This document shows positions 1 through 8,754 of a stretch of 32,372 nucleotides of DNA, piece after piece. This DNA comes from Thiocapsa sp. KS1 (GTDB lineage: Bacteria; Pseudomonadota; Gammaproteobacteria; Chromatiales; Chromatiaceae). Position 1 is the first letter of the stretch. Every line of letters begins with the position of its first letter. The translations under genes were made by a program, and so were the position numbers. The notes beneath the pieces were generated by a model. It searched no databases. It was not told where the DNA came from and worked only from the letters and a program-made list of their open reading frames with translations. The stretch is taken from assembly GCF_001499735.1 (NCBI RefSeq), contig NZ_LN848257.1:4144182-4176553 (forward strand), read 5' to 3'.

Positions 1-150
1 TCGCACCTTGTCTGTCCGACGGCGAGGCGGATGCCACGTCGGATCGCTCGACGGCCCTGCCTGAGTTGTATCCGCGCCGGATCTGACACGACCGCCCAAG
101 GGCTTGCGCCGATCGGCTCACGAGGAAACACCGCGAGGCATGGAGACCGG

Positions 151-3100
151 ATGACAAACCCCGTCGTTTCGCCGAAATCCGCATCCGCAGTGGTCTCGAC
201 CGTCGGACTCTTCGCCGTCCTGCTGGTCGCCGGGAGCCTCTTGGTCGGTTGGCAGGTCTCGCGGACGGATCGCGAGATGCGCGAAGACCTCCTGGTCGAG
301 GCACGCATTACGGCGCAGGCCGTCCCGGTCGAGCGCATCGTCGCTTTGTCCGGGACCCCCGCCGATCTGACCGCGAACGCCTATCGTCGACTCAAGCATC
401 AGTTCGCAGCCGTGATGACGGCCAAGCCGACCTGGCGTTTTCTCTATCTGATGGGGCGTCGGGCGGACGGAACCATCTTCTTCTTTCTCGATTCCGAGCC
501 CGCAGGCTCGCCGGACGAGTCCCCGGCCGGGCAGGTCTATGAGGATGCCGCCGAGCCCGATCATCTGGCTTTCGACAGCGCCGAGCCGATCGTCTACGGT
601 CCTTTCGTCGATGCGTGGGGTACCTGGGTCGGCGCGCTCGTACCGATCCTGGATCCGGAGACCGACGCCGTGATTGCGGTCCTGGGCGTGGATGTCGACG
701 CGGGCGACTGGCAACGTCGTTTGGTCCATGCCGGCGTTGTGCCGGCGCTCTTCGTCCTGACGCTCGGCCTGCTCCTGCTCGGCGGCGCGGCAGCCTTGGC
801 CCGACGTCGACGTCTCTCGCCCGAGCAGCAGGTCCGTCGGCGCCACCTCGAGGCAGCCCTCGCAGCGTTGCTCGGGCTCACGCTGACCGCGGTCGCGACC
901 TGGTCGGCGCATCGGATCGAGGCGCGCAACCGCGAAGACGCCTTCGAGCAGCTCGCCGCGTCGCAAACCGCCCGGGTTGCCGACGAGCTGGGCGGTGTCC
1001 GCGATTTCGCGCTGGAGGGGCTCGCGCGGTTTCTCGAAGGTGCGGAGCGGATCGATCAAGAGACCTTCCAAAGGTACGCAGGGTTTCTCACGCTCGATCA
1101 CGCGATCGACGCCTGGGTTTGGGCGCCGGTCGTAGCGGCGGCGGATCGTGCCGCCTTCGATCCGGACGGCGCCGGCATCCGGGAGCTGGATGCCGAAGGT
1201 CGATCCATTCCGGCCGGCGAGCGCGATGCCTACTTCCCCGTGGCGGCCGTCGTGCCGGAGTCGGCGCGCGGCCGATTGGTCGGGCTGGACTTAGGGGCGG
1301 ATCCCGTGCTGCGCGCGGCGCTGGCGGAGGCGACCCGTTCCGGCCTGATGACCGGGAGCGATCCGGTCGACCTGAATCGACCCGGCGGGCCGGGTCGGGA
1401 AATGCTCGTCTTTCGACCCTTCGAGCATGTCGGACGGTCGGGCCGAGAGCGCGGATTCGCGGCCGCCGTCATCGACTTCGATCGGATCCTGCTGCGCAGC
1501 AGCGGCGCGGCTCGGCGTGCGGATGCGTCCGTGCTGATCCTGGACCTTTACCAACTGCGCGCCGGTGAAGCACCCGAGCGCCTGGCATCCACCGGTGCCG
1601 CGGATCGCGACGGTGTGGTGCCCTCCCTCGCGACGGACCGCGGTCTTGCGGCGCCGCTGTTTCGACCACTGCTCGTCTCCGGTCAAACCTATGCGATCCT
1701 CGCGTCCGAGGGCCCCGAGTTTTTTTCCGTGTACGCGCAGCGCGCGACCGGTGTGGTGGGCTTCTCCGGTCTGCTCCTGACCCTCGCGTTGAGCTGGCTC
1801 ATCGGCACCTATTCCAATCGGCGCCGTGTGCTCGAGCGCACCGTGATGGAACGCACCCGAGAGCTCGAGGAGGGCAAGGGCCGCCTGGAGGCCACGCTGC
1901 GCTCGATCGGCGATGCCGTGATCAGCACGGATGCCGCCGGCCGGGTGACGAGCCTCAACCGTGTCGCGGAGGCGTTGACCGGCTGGCGAATGGACGATGC
2001 CTTGGGCCGCCCGATCACCGAGGTCTTTCGCATCGTCCATGCCGGGACGCGCTCGGAGGCGGAAAACCCCGTGTTTCGGGCCCTGGCGGAGGGCGTCGTG
2101 GTCGGCTTGGCCGATCAATCCGTACTGGTCGACCGCGAGGGTCTGGACCGACAGATCGCCGACAGCTGCGCACCGATCAGGCTTGCGGACGGTGCCATCC
2201 TGGGTGCCGTGCTGGTGTTTCGGGATGTCACCGAAGAGTCGCTGATCCGCGAGCAATTGGAGGCCAGTCGCGAGCAGTATGCCTTGGCGATTCGGGGCAG
2301 CAACGACGGGATCTGGGATTGGGATCTGCATGCGGGCAGCGTGTTTCTGTCGCCGCGATGGAAGGAGCAGATCGGCTATCTGGACACCGAGCTGCCCGAT
2401 ACGACCGATACTTTCTACGCGCGCCTGCACCCGGATGATGCCGCGCGCTTCGCGACCTGTCTCGATGGCTACATCCGGGGCGAGCGGCCGACCTTCGAAG
2501 CGGAATATCGCCTGCGTCATCGCGACGGCTCTTATCGCTGGATGCTCGCGCGCGGCGAGGCGGTGCGCGACGCGCAGGGCGTGCCCTATCGTCTGGCCGG
2601 CTCGCAGACCGACATCACCGCACGCAAGCTCGCCGAGGAGGATCTCGCGCGAAGCTCGCGGCTTCAGATGATCATCATGAACCTGGCCATGGAGTTCGTG
2701 AATGTGCCCTTGGACCGGTTGGACGAGCAGATCAATCGCGCCTTGGCTCGCATCGGAGAGTTCGCGCAGCTGGATCGCGCCTATCTGTTTCGTTACGACT
2801 TCCCCGCCGGCATCATGTCGAATACGCATGAGTGGTGCGCACCCGGCGTGACGCCGGAGATCGACAACCTGCGGGCCCTGCGATGCGACCTGCTCCCCGA
2901 GTTTGTCGAGCCCCATCGCGCAGGCCAGCCTCTGCATGTCCCGCTCGTCTCGGATCTGCCGGCGGACGGGCATCTCAGGCAGGTGCTCGAACCCCAGGGG
3001 ATCAAGACGCTCATCACCTTGCCGCTGATGAAGGGCGATGTCTGTTTCGGCTTCGTCGGGTTCGATGCCGTTCGGGAGGCGCGCGAGTGGACCCGAATGG

Positions 3101-4923
3101 AACGCTCGCTCCTGTCCGTTTTCGCCGAGCTGATGCAGAACGCAGAGACGCGCAAAGAGGCCGAGGAGGGGTTGCGGGCGGCCAATGCCGAGCTGCGCGC
3201 CGCCAACGTGCGAGCCCATGAGATGGCGGTGAAGGCCGAGCTTGCGAACGTCGCCAAGAGCGAGTTCCTCGCGAACATGAGTCACGAGATCCGCACGCCC
3301 ATGAACGGCGTCATCGGGATGACGGGGCTGCTGCTCGATACCGATCTGGACGCTACACAGCGGCATTTCGCGGAGATCGTGCGCGGCAGTGCCGAATCAC
3401 TCCTGTCGATCATCAACGATATCCTGGACTTCTCGAAGATCGAGGCCAACAAGCTCGATCTCGAGATCCTGGATTTCGATCTCTATCGATTGCTCGACGA
3501 CTTCGCCGCAAGCATGGCGATTCATGCCGGGGCCAAGGGTCTGCGGTTCGTGTGTGCGCTCGATCCGGCGGTCCCGGCCCTGCTGCGCGGGGATCCGGGA
3601 CGACTGCGTCAGGTCCTCAACAATCTCGCCGGCAACGCAATCAAATTCACGCGGCACGGCGAGGTCGTGATCGATGTTCGGCGGCTCGACGCGGTGCAGT
3701 CGGAGCCGAACCCTTCCGCCGGAACGGACCTGGTCTTGCTGTTCTCCGTTCGAGACACGGGTGTGGGCATTGCACCCGAGAAACGGGATCTGCTGTTTCG
3801 CAAGTTCAGCCAGATCGATGCCTCGACGACACGCGAGTTCGGCGGAACCGGGCTCGGGCTTGCGATCTGCAAGCAATTGGCCGAGCTCATGGGCGGCGAG
3901 GTCGGTGTCCGCAGCGAGCCCGGACAGGGCTCGGAGTTCTGGTTCACGGCGCGTCTGGGTGTACCGGTCGCGGTGCAGACCTCGCCGTGCGTGCCGGCGG
4001 AGCTTGCCGGTGTCCGCGTCCTGGTGATCGAGGATCACGCGGCGAATCGCGACATGCTGATCGCTCGACTCCGGGCGGCGAAGATGCGCGTCGAAGGCGA
4101 GAGCGACGGGCGTGCCGCACTACAGCGGATCGATTCGGCCCGTCGCGAGGGCGATCCCTTCCGGATTGCGATCCTGGATGAGAAGATGACTGACGGCGAG
4201 CGCAACCTGGCCGAGACGATCCGGAGCGATTCGCAGCATGCCCGGACGCGCCTGGTCCTCATGGTCGCGCCGGGCAGTGCCGATTCCATGCTCGCCGTGC
4301 CGGGCGCCGCGCAGCCGACCCGTCTGGCCAAGCCGATCCGTCATCTGGATCTGCTCGAGCGTCTGGCCGACGTGCTGAGTGGACCGGCATGCGAGGACTC
4401 CGAGCGGACGGATACCCCTGAACCCGATCGGATCGTGCCCGATCGGGCCGCGGTCCGGGCATCCTCGACCGGGCCCGCCCGCCTGCAGGGTCTCGTTCTG
4501 GTCGCGGAGGACAGCCCGGTCAACCAGGCCGTGGCTTTGGGCATGCTCAAACGGCTCGGATTGCGTGCCGATGCGGTCGGCAACGGCGTGGAGGCGATCG
4601 AGGCATTGGGGACCATCCCCTACGACCTCGTCCTGATGGATTTGCAGATGCCGGTCATGGACGGCCTCGAGGCCACGCGTCGGATCCGCGACGCGTCATC
4701 CTCGGTACTCGACCGGCGCATCCCCGTGATCGCGATGACGGCGAATGCGATGCAGGGCGACCGCGAGATCTGTCTTCAGGCGGGTATGGACGACTACGTC
4801 GCCAAGCCGGTCAAGTCCGAGACCTTGGCGAAGGTGCTCGCGCAGTGGTTGCCCCGCACCGCCGCGGAGGCACCGTCAGCGTGCCCCCCCGAGCGCGATC
4901 CGATCGATCCCGTACGCGGATGA
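151..4923 (+). CDS. Large membrane hybrid sensor histidine kinase (dual sensor, PAS-PAS-GAF, HisKA, HATPase, two receivers)
   Basis: Predicted inner-membrane hybrid kinase of 1590 residues that senses a signal and relays phosphate; the ligand is unknown. Order seen: membrane segment about 11-33, periplasmic cache-like region about 34-190, membrane segments about 195-215 and 233-253, a CHASE-like region about 290-480, membrane segment about 531-552, PAS about 585-695, PAS/PAC about 708-830, GAF about 855-1000, HisKA with His1045 in [10 protein letters not shown], HATPase with N-box near Asn1158/Asn1162, receiver 1 (Asp1343) and receiver 2 (Asp1497 in LVLMDLQMP). Receiver 1 keeps the acidic pair, Asp and Lys, but not an obvious conserved Ser/Thr, so it may be degenerate. 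The frame opens 120 nt upstream, but this ATG has GGAG five bases before it and directly precedes the first membrane segment. The DUF368 gene follows after 29 nt. No partner regulator is adjacent and no Hpt domain is visible. Confidence 0.92.
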   Translation: MTNPVVSPKSASAVVSTVGLFAVLLVAGSLLVGWQVSRTDREMREDLLVEARITAQAVPVERIVALSGTPADLTANAYRRLKHQFAAVMTAKPTWRFLYLMGRRADGTIFFFLDSEPAGSPDESPAGQVYEDAAEPDHLAFDSAEPIVYGPFVDAWGTWVGALVPILDPETDAVIAVLGVDVDAGDWQRRLVHAGVVPALFVLTLGLLLLGGAAALARRRRLSPEQQVRRRHLEAALAALLGLTLTAVATWSAHRIEARNREDAFEQLAASQTARVADELGGVRDFALEGLARFLEGAERIDQETFQRYAGFLTLDHAIDAWVWAPVVAAADRAAFDPDGAGIRELDAEGRSIPAGERDAYFPVAAVVPESARGRLVGLDLGADPVLRAALAEATRSGLMTGSDPVDLNRPGGPGREMLVFRPFEHVGRSGRERGFAAAVIDFDRILLRSSGAARRADASVLILDLYQLRAGEAPERLASTGAADRDGVVPSLATDRGLAAPLFRPLLVSGQTYAILASEGPEFFSVYAQRATGVVGFSGLLLTLALSWLIGTYSNRRRVLERTVMERTRELEEGKGRLEATLRSIGDAVISTDAAGRVTSLNRVAEALTGWRMDDALGRPITEVFRIVHAGTRSEAENPVFRALAEGVVVGLADQSVLVDREGLDRQIADSCAPIRLADGAILGAVLVFRDVTEESLIREQLEASREQYALAIRGSNDGIWDWDLHAGSVFLSPRWKEQIGYLDTELPDTTDTFYARLHPDDAARFATCLDGYIRGERPTFEAEYRLRHRDGSYRWMLARGEAVRDAQGVPYRLAGSQTDITARKLAEEDLARSSRLQMIIMNLAMEFVNVPLDRLDEQINRALARIGEFAQLDRAYLFRYDFPAGIMSNTHEWCAPGVTPEIDNLRALRCDLLPEFVEPHRAGQPLHVPLVSDLPADGHLRQVLEPQGIKTLITLPLMKGDVCFGFVGFDAVREAREWTRMERSLLSVFAELMQNAETRKEAEEGLRAANAELRAANVRAHEMAVKAELANVAKSEFLANMSHEIRTPMNGVIGMTGLLLDTDLDATQRHFAEIVRGSAESLLSIINDILDFSKIEANKLDLEILDFDLYRLLDDFAASMAIHAGAKGLRFVCALDPAVPALLRGDPGRLRQVLNNLAGNAIKFTRHGEVVIDVRRLDAVQSEPNPSAGTDLVLLFSVRDTGVGIAPEKRDLLFRKFSQIDASTTREFGGTGLGLAICKQLAELMGGEVGVRSEPGQGSEFWFTARLGVPVAVQTSPCVPAELAGVRVLVIEDHAANRDMLIARLRAAKMRVEGESDGRAALQRIDSARREGDPFRIAILDEKMTDGERNLAETIRSDSQHARTRLVLMVAPGSADSMLAVPGAAQPTRLAKPIRHLDLLERLADVLSGPACEDSERTDTPEPDRIVPDRAAVRASSTGPARLQGLVLVAEDSPVNQAVALGMLKRLGLRADAVGNGVEAIEALGTIPYDLVLMDLQMPVMDGLEATRRIRDASSSVLDRRIPVIAMTANAMQGDREICLQAGMDDYVAKPVKSETLAKVLAQWLPRTAAEAPSACPPERDPIDPVRG

Positions 4924-4952
4924 CTCACTTTATTTGAACACAAGGATAAACG

Positions 4953-5912
4953 ATGTCGCAGTTGAGCCTGATCTTGAAGGGCGGGGCCATGGGTGTGGCG
5001 GAGGTGATTCCGGGGGTTTCGGGCGGCACCATCGCGTTCGTCACCGGGATCTATGAGCGCCTGCTCGATGCCGTCAAGGCATTCGGGCCGGGATTGATCG
5101 GGGTGCATCGCCGCGAAGGGCTCGGCGGGGTCTGGCGGTCGCTCGACGGCGGTTTTCTGTCGCTTCTGCTGGCCGGCATGGCACTGGGAATTCTGATCGG
5201 TGTCTTCGGCGTCTCCTGGCTGCTCGAGCATTACCCGCCGCTGATCTGGGCCTTTTTCTTCGGGCTGATCCTGGCCTCGATCCTCTTCATGGGACGGCGG
5301 ATCGGGCCTTGGCGCCGGGGCGAGATCGGACTCTTTATCCTCGGGGCGATCCTCGCCTATGCGATCACTACGCTGACACCCGCGAGCGGCAACGAGGCGC
5401 TCTGGTTTGTCTTCCTCTGCGGTGCCATCGCCATCTCCGCGCTGATGCTGCCGGGCATCTCCGGGAGTTTCATGCTCCTGGTGCTGGGGATGTATCAGTT
5501 CATCGTCCAGGACACCCTCAAGGGACTGCTCGTCGACTTCTCGCTCGACAAACTCCTCATCCTGACCGTCTTTGCCCTGGGATGCCTGACCGGAATGATG
5601 ACCATGTCGCGCCTGCTCTCCTGGACCTTCAAACGGTACAGAAGCCTCACCCTCGCCATCCTGACCGGGTTCCTGGTCGGCTCGCTCAACAAGGTCTACC
5701 CCTGGCGCAATGCGGAAGACTGGCTGCGGGACAGCGCGGGTCAGGTCGTGATGGCCGCCGACGGGCTCACGCCCGAGAAGATCCTCTCCGAGGTCAACGT
5801 CCTGCCCTCCGGGTACGAGGGCGATCCGCTGGTCCTCGGCGTGATCTTGACCTGCACCCTGGGCTTTCTCGTCGTCTTCGTCTTCGATCGCTTCGGGCCG
5901 CGGACGGACTGA
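4953..5912 (+). CDS. DUF368 family membrane protein, PopT-type undecaprenyl phosphate translocase
   Basis: Polytopic membrane protein of 319 residues. The DUF368 signature is clear: two related re-entrant motifs, IPGVSGGT at 19-26 and LPGISG at 166-171, each followed by a hydrophobic segment, suggesting an internal repeat. Work on DUF368 (PopT) reports recycling of undecaprenyl phosphate across the inner membrane for cell-wall and polymer synthesis; applying that here is by family only. AAGGA lies seven bases before the ATG. The gene follows the hybrid kinase by 29 nt and may be read with it, which would put a lipid-carrier transporter in the transcript of a sensor. It converges on yhbY with 22 nt between the stop codons. 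Confidence 0.88.
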   Translation: MSQLSLILKGGAMGVAEVIPGVSGGTIAFVTGIYERLLDAVKAFGPGLIGVHRREGLGGVWRSLDGGFLSLLLAGMALGILIGVFGVSWLLEHYPPLIWAFFFGLILASILFMGRRIGPWRRGEIGLFILGAILAYAITTLTPASGNEALWFVFLCGAIAISALMLPGISGSFMLLVLGMYQFIVQDTLKGLLVDFSLDKLLILTVFALGCLTGMMTMSRLLSWTFKRYRSLTLAILTGFLVGSLNKVYPWRNAEDWLRDSAGQVVMAADGLTPEKILSEVNVLPSGYEGDPLVLGVILTCTLGFLVVFVFDRFGPRTD

Positions 5913-5928
5913 GTCGATCTCGGCGCTG

Positions 5929-5945
5929 CGAGCCTCAGAGGCTCG
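5929..5945. terminator. Short palindrome between convergent popT-like gene and yhbY
   Basis: CGAGCC, loop TCAGA, GGCTCG: a six-pair hairpin in the convergent gap, overlapping the yhbY stop codon. There is no T-tract on either strand, so it is at best a weak bidirectional terminator or 3'-end structure. Confidence 0.3.
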
Positions 5946-6237
5946 GAAGCAGGATCGGGTCGCGCTTTTCCGGATTGGCGCGGAAGAAGGACGCCACATG
6001 ACCGATGCGCCCGACCAGGACGGCCTCGGTCCGCTCGCCGATCAGCGCGATCGCGGCGTCGCGCTCCTCCCGATCACCGGCATTGACCTTCACCTTCAGC
6101 AGCTCATGGTGGCTCAGCGCCAGCTCGATCTCGGCGAGCACGGCCTCCGTGAGACCATGCTGCCCGAGCGTCACGACGGGTTTCAGGTGGTGTGCTTGCT
6201 TCTTCAACCAGCGTTTCTGTTTTTCGGTAATCGACAT
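5935..6237 (-). CDS. yhbY: YhbY, CRS1-YhbY family RNA-binding protein
   Basis: Small protein of 100 residues, matching the usual length of about 97. The CRS1-YhbY (KH-like) fold is indicated by the basic N-terminus (ITEKQKRWLKKQAH), the GQHG turn at 25-28 in the expected GxxG loop, and the downstream LLKVKV strand. The family binds RNA and is associated with pre-50S ribosome assembly. The frame extends upstream to about 6546, but that extension is Arg/Pro-rich and falls in repeat-bearing DNA. The chosen ATG has AGGA five bases upstream and begins the family's conserved N-terminus. In many gammaproteobacteria yhbY lies near ftsJ/ftsH; here it sits alone, divergent from aroA. Confidence 0.93.
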   Translation of the reverse strand: MSITEKQKRWLKKQAHHLKPVVTLGQHGLTEAVLAEIELALSHHELLKVKVNAGDREERDAAIALIGERTEAVLVGRIGHVASFFRANPEKRDPILLPSL

Positions 6238-6286
6238 GATGGTCCTGATGACACGACGAAGGGCTAGCCCTAAACCACGGAATTGG

Positions 6287-6508
6287 AACCGCAAAGGTGC
6301 ACGGAGCGCAAGTGTTTCAAGGACTCGGTCGGGACCGGGCGTTTCAAGGATTCGGTTCTGACCATGCCTTGCCCCCGTCTCGCGACGCACGATGCATCGC
6401 GCCCCCGCAGGCCCGCACGCACCGAGCATGGCGGGACAGCCTGCGGAGCGAGGCATGGGGATATCACATCGCCTTGTTTTTCTTTGCGTCCTTCGCGACT
6501 TCGGGGTT
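6287..6508. repeat. Possible remnant of a small inverted-repeat element
   Basis: The left end starts AACCGCAAAGG and continues GCGCAAG. The right end, read on the other strand, starts AACCCCGAAG and continues GACGCAAAG. About 16 of 26 positions agree, so any terminal inverted repeat is badly eroded. Similar 'CGCAAAGG...CTTTGCG' spacer repeats are common in environmental proteobacterial genomes, from memory. No transposase is present. Confidence 0.3.
6314..6367 (+). repeat. 27-nt tandem near-duplication
   Basis: Two adjacent 27-nt units, 6314-6340 and 6341-6367, both start GTTTCAAGGA and share TCGGT and GACC; 21 of 27 positions agree by eye. They lie inside the larger inverted arrangement and look like decayed repeat DNA. 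Confidence 0.7.
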
Positions 6509-6600
6509 CGGTTTCGCGAACTTTTCGGTTTACCGACCTTGCGCACGGGACTACCATACCGGGCTTTTCAGCGTCCGGGCGCAGTCGCGCGGGAGAGCAC

Positions 6601-7935
6601 TTGGCACAGCCTTCGGATACCCGCTACCTGGTCGCGCCGGGCGGCACCTTACGCGGACGCCTGCGCGTGCCCGGCGACAAATCGATCTCGCATCGGTCCA
6701 TCATGCTCGCGGCGATCGCGGAGGGTGAAACCCGCATCAGCGGGTTCCTCGAGGGTGCGGATGCCATGGCGACCTTGACCGCCTTCCGGCGCATGGGTGT
6801 ACGGATCGAGGGGCCGGATGCCGGGGAGGTTCGGGTCCAAGGTGTCGGGATGCGCGGTCTTCAGGCCCCGGACGGCACCCTCGACATGGGCAACTCGGGT
6901 ACCTCCATGCGCTTGCTCGCGGGTCTGCTGGCCGGCCAGTCGTTCCCGGTGACCCTGGTGGGCGATGCCTCTCTGTCCAAGCGCCCGATGCGGCGTGTCA
7001 CCGAGCCGTTGGCGCAGATGGGTGCACGGATCGGCACGACCGAGGGCGGTACCGCGCCGCTGGATCTCACGCCGGTCGCGCGTCTGACGGGTCTCGACTA
7101 TGTCATGCCGGTGGCCAGCGCGCAGGTGAAATCGAGCCTCTTGCTGGCGGGTCTCTATGCCGAGGGCGAGACCTGCGTGACCGAGCCCGCGCCGACCCGC
7201 GATCACACCGAGCGCATGCTTACGGCCTTCGGCTATTCGGTTCGCCGTCAGGCCTCCAAGGTCTGCCTGACGGGCGGCGGTCGGCTGACCGGCTGTCGGT
7301 TGAAGATCCCGGCAGACATCTCCTCGGCCGCCTTCTTTTTGGTTGGTGCCAGCATTGCGCCCGGCTCCGATCTGATCCTGGAGGGTGTCGGGATCAATCC
7401 GACGCGGGTCGGCGTCATCAACATCCTGCGCGCCATGGGCGGTGACATCGAGCTGATGGATCGCCGCACGGCGGGCGGCGAGCCGGTGGCGGATATCCGG
7501 GTGCGTCATGCGCGTCTGCGCGGGATCCGTATTCCGGTCGATCAGGTGCCGCTGGCGATCGACGAGCTTCCCGTCCTCTTCATCGCGGCGGCCTGCGCCG
7601 AGGGCGAGACCATCCTGACCGGCGCCGAGGAGCTGCGGGTGAAGGAGAGCGACCGCATCCAGGTGATGGCCGACGGTCTGGCCAAGCTCGGGGTGTGTGC
7701 CGAGCCGCTGCCGGACGGGATGCGCATCTTCGGCGGGGCGCTGGGCTCGACGGGCGATGCGGACGCGATCGATGCGCACGCCGACCATCGGATCGCCATG
7801 TCCTTCGCCATCGCGGCCTTGCGGGCGAGCGGTCCGATCGCGATCCGGGACTGCGCCAACGTCGAGACCTCCTTCCCCGGATTCGTCGAGCTGGCCGGAG
7901 CCGCCGGCTTGAGCATCCAAGCGACGCGGGGCTAA
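6601..7935 (+). CDS. aroA: 3-phosphoshikimate 1-carboxyvinyltransferase (EPSP synthase), class II-like
   Basis: Sixth step of the shikimate pathway: joins shikimate 3-phosphate and phosphoenolpyruvate in the cytoplasm. The 444-residue product has the family landmarks GDKSISHRS near the N-terminus, [27 protein letters not shown] and DHRIAMSF. The wording is closer to class II enzymes than to E. coli AroA. At the position where the glyphosate-insensitive CP4 enzyme has alanine, this protein has Gly100 (NSGTSMR), so that specific change is absent. The start is inferred as TTG with GGGAG upstream (6591-6597); the frame runs further upstream but through repeat DNA. cmk follows after 4 nt. Related bacteria often place hisC/tyrA before aroA; here the upstream gene is divergent yhbY. 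Confidence 0.95.
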   Translation: MAQPSDTRYLVAPGGTLRGRLRVPGDKSISHRSIMLAAIAEGETRISGFLEGADAMATLTAFRRMGVRIEGPDAGEVRVQGVGMRGLQAPDGTLDMGNSGTSMRLLAGLLAGQSFPVTLVGDASLSKRPMRRVTEPLAQMGARIGTTEGGTAPLDLTPVARLTGLDYVMPVASAQVKSSLLLAGLYAEGETCVTEPAPTRDHTERMLTAFGYSVRRQASKVCLTGGGRLTGCRLKIPADISSAAFFLVGASIAPGSDLILEGVGINPTRVGVINILRAMGGDIELMDRRTAGGEPVADIRVRHARLRGIRIPVDQVPLAIDELPVLFIAAACAEGETILTGAEELRVKESDRIQVMADGLAKLGVCAEPLPDGMRIFGGALGSTGDADAIDAHADHRIAMSFAIAALRASGPIAIRDCANVETSFPGFVELAGAAGLSIQATRG

Positions 7936-7939
7936 GGCG

Positions 7940-8611
7940 ATGCCGGTCCCGGTGATCACCATCGACGGTCCGTCCGGGACGGGCAAGGGAACGATTGCCG
8001 AGCTGCTGTCGGACCGACTCGGGTGGCGCTGTCTGGACAGCGGTGCGCTCTATCGCGTGCTGGGTCTGGCCGCGGAGCGCCGCGGGGTGTCGCTCGACGA
8101 GGCCGACGCGCTCGCCGAGGTCGCGGCCGAGCTGCCGGTTGCCTTCGTCTCGGGTCGGGTGCTTCTGAACGACGAGGACGTGAGCGATGCGATCCGCACG
8201 GAGCAGGCCGGGACGGCGGCCTCGCGTGTCGCCGTGCATCCGCCGGTGCGCGATGCCTTGCTGCAACGCCAACGCGCGATGGCGTGCCCGCCGGGACTGG
8301 TTGCCGACGGGCGCGACATGGGCACGGTCGTGTTCCCGTCGGCCCCATTGAAGATCTTTCTCGACGCCAGCGCCGAGGTGCGTGCGGATCGTCGGTATAA
8401 ACAGTTGAAAGGAAAGGGGTTGGATGCTAACCTCTGCGCCCTTGTCGAAGACATCCGGGCGCGGGATGCGCGCGATCGCAGCCGCAGCGTTGCACCCTTG
8501 TGTGCCGCCGAGGATGCGGTGGTCGTGGATTCCACCGCGATGTCCATCGAAGAAGTGCTCGATCGGATCCTGAAAGAGGTGAGGCGCGTCTTTCCGGAGC
8601 TGGTCCCCTAG
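7940..8611 (+). CDS. cmk: Cytidylate kinase
   Basis: Phosphorylates CMP and dCMP with ATP in the cytoplasm. The 223-residue length fits the bacterial family. The P-loop GPSGTGKGT is at residues 10-18, and the conserved [10 protein letters not shown] segment lies in the second half, followed by the basic lid region (Arg-Ala-Asp-Arg-Arg). The ATG is four bases after the aroA stop; TAAGG, spanning that stop, can serve as ribosome binding site. This suggests one transcript and coupled translation. The order aroA-cmk-rpsA is typical of gammaproteobacteria. Confidence 0.96.
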   Translation: MPVPVITIDGPSGTGKGTIAELLSDRLGWRCLDSGALYRVLGLAAERRGVSLDEADALAEVAAELPVAFVSGRVLLNDEDVSDAIRTEQAGTAASRVAVHPPVRDALLQRQRAMACPPGLVADGRDMGTVVFPSAPLKIFLDASAEVRADRRYKQLKGKGLDANLCALVEDIRARDARDRSRSVAPLCAAEDAVVVDSTAMSIEEVLDRILKEVRRVFPELVP

Positions 8612-8754
8612 ACGTCGGCGGCTCGGCTGGTCTCCAGTCGGGTATGTCGATCCGGTCCGGGTCGGTGCCGAATGCGCCGGCCTTTTCATTTCATTCATAC
8701 CCCTCGTCCCGGATGGGACGGGTCAGCGCGCCGTTCTCAGGATAACTTCATCTT
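8612..8754 (+). promoter_or_regulatory. cmk-rpsA spacer, likely rpsA leader
   Basis: Gap of 143 nt with no gene. It has a small perfect hairpin, CGTCCC-GGAT-GGGACG (8705-8720), and only AGGAT about 11 bases before the rpsA ATG. In E. coli the rpsA leader folds into hairpins, lacks a strong Shine-Dalgarno and is autorepressed by S1. The structure here is compatible with that, but autoregulation is inferred. Confidence 0.4.

Larger units (their letters stand above)
6238..6600. other. 363-nt gap between yhbY and aroA with decayed repeats
   Basis: No convincing gene. Frames crossing it on both strands are Arg/Pro-rich and match nothing I recognise. It must hold the divergent promoters for yhbY and aroA, but I could not assign -35/-10 boxes. 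It contains a 27-nt tandem near-duplication (6314-6367) and two diverged arms in inverted orientation (about 6287-6312 and 6482-6508). Confidence 0.7.

Noticed and set aside
1291-3366. Long minus-strand frame of 691 codons inside the first kinase
   Set aside because: It lies entirely within a clear kinase reading frame; its composition is that of a GC-rich antisense shadow and shows no domain.
6314-6367. CRISPR array
   Set aside because: Only two adjacent units with no spacer between them, and no cas genes.
6283-6600. N-terminal extension of aroA through the repeat region
   Set aside because: The extension is Arg/Pro-rich and repeat-derived; homology to EPSP synthase begins just after the TTG at 6601, which has its own GGGAG.
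8500-8745. 81-codon frame between cmk and rpsA
   Set aside because: It begins inside cmk, has no family character and covers the expected rpsA leader.
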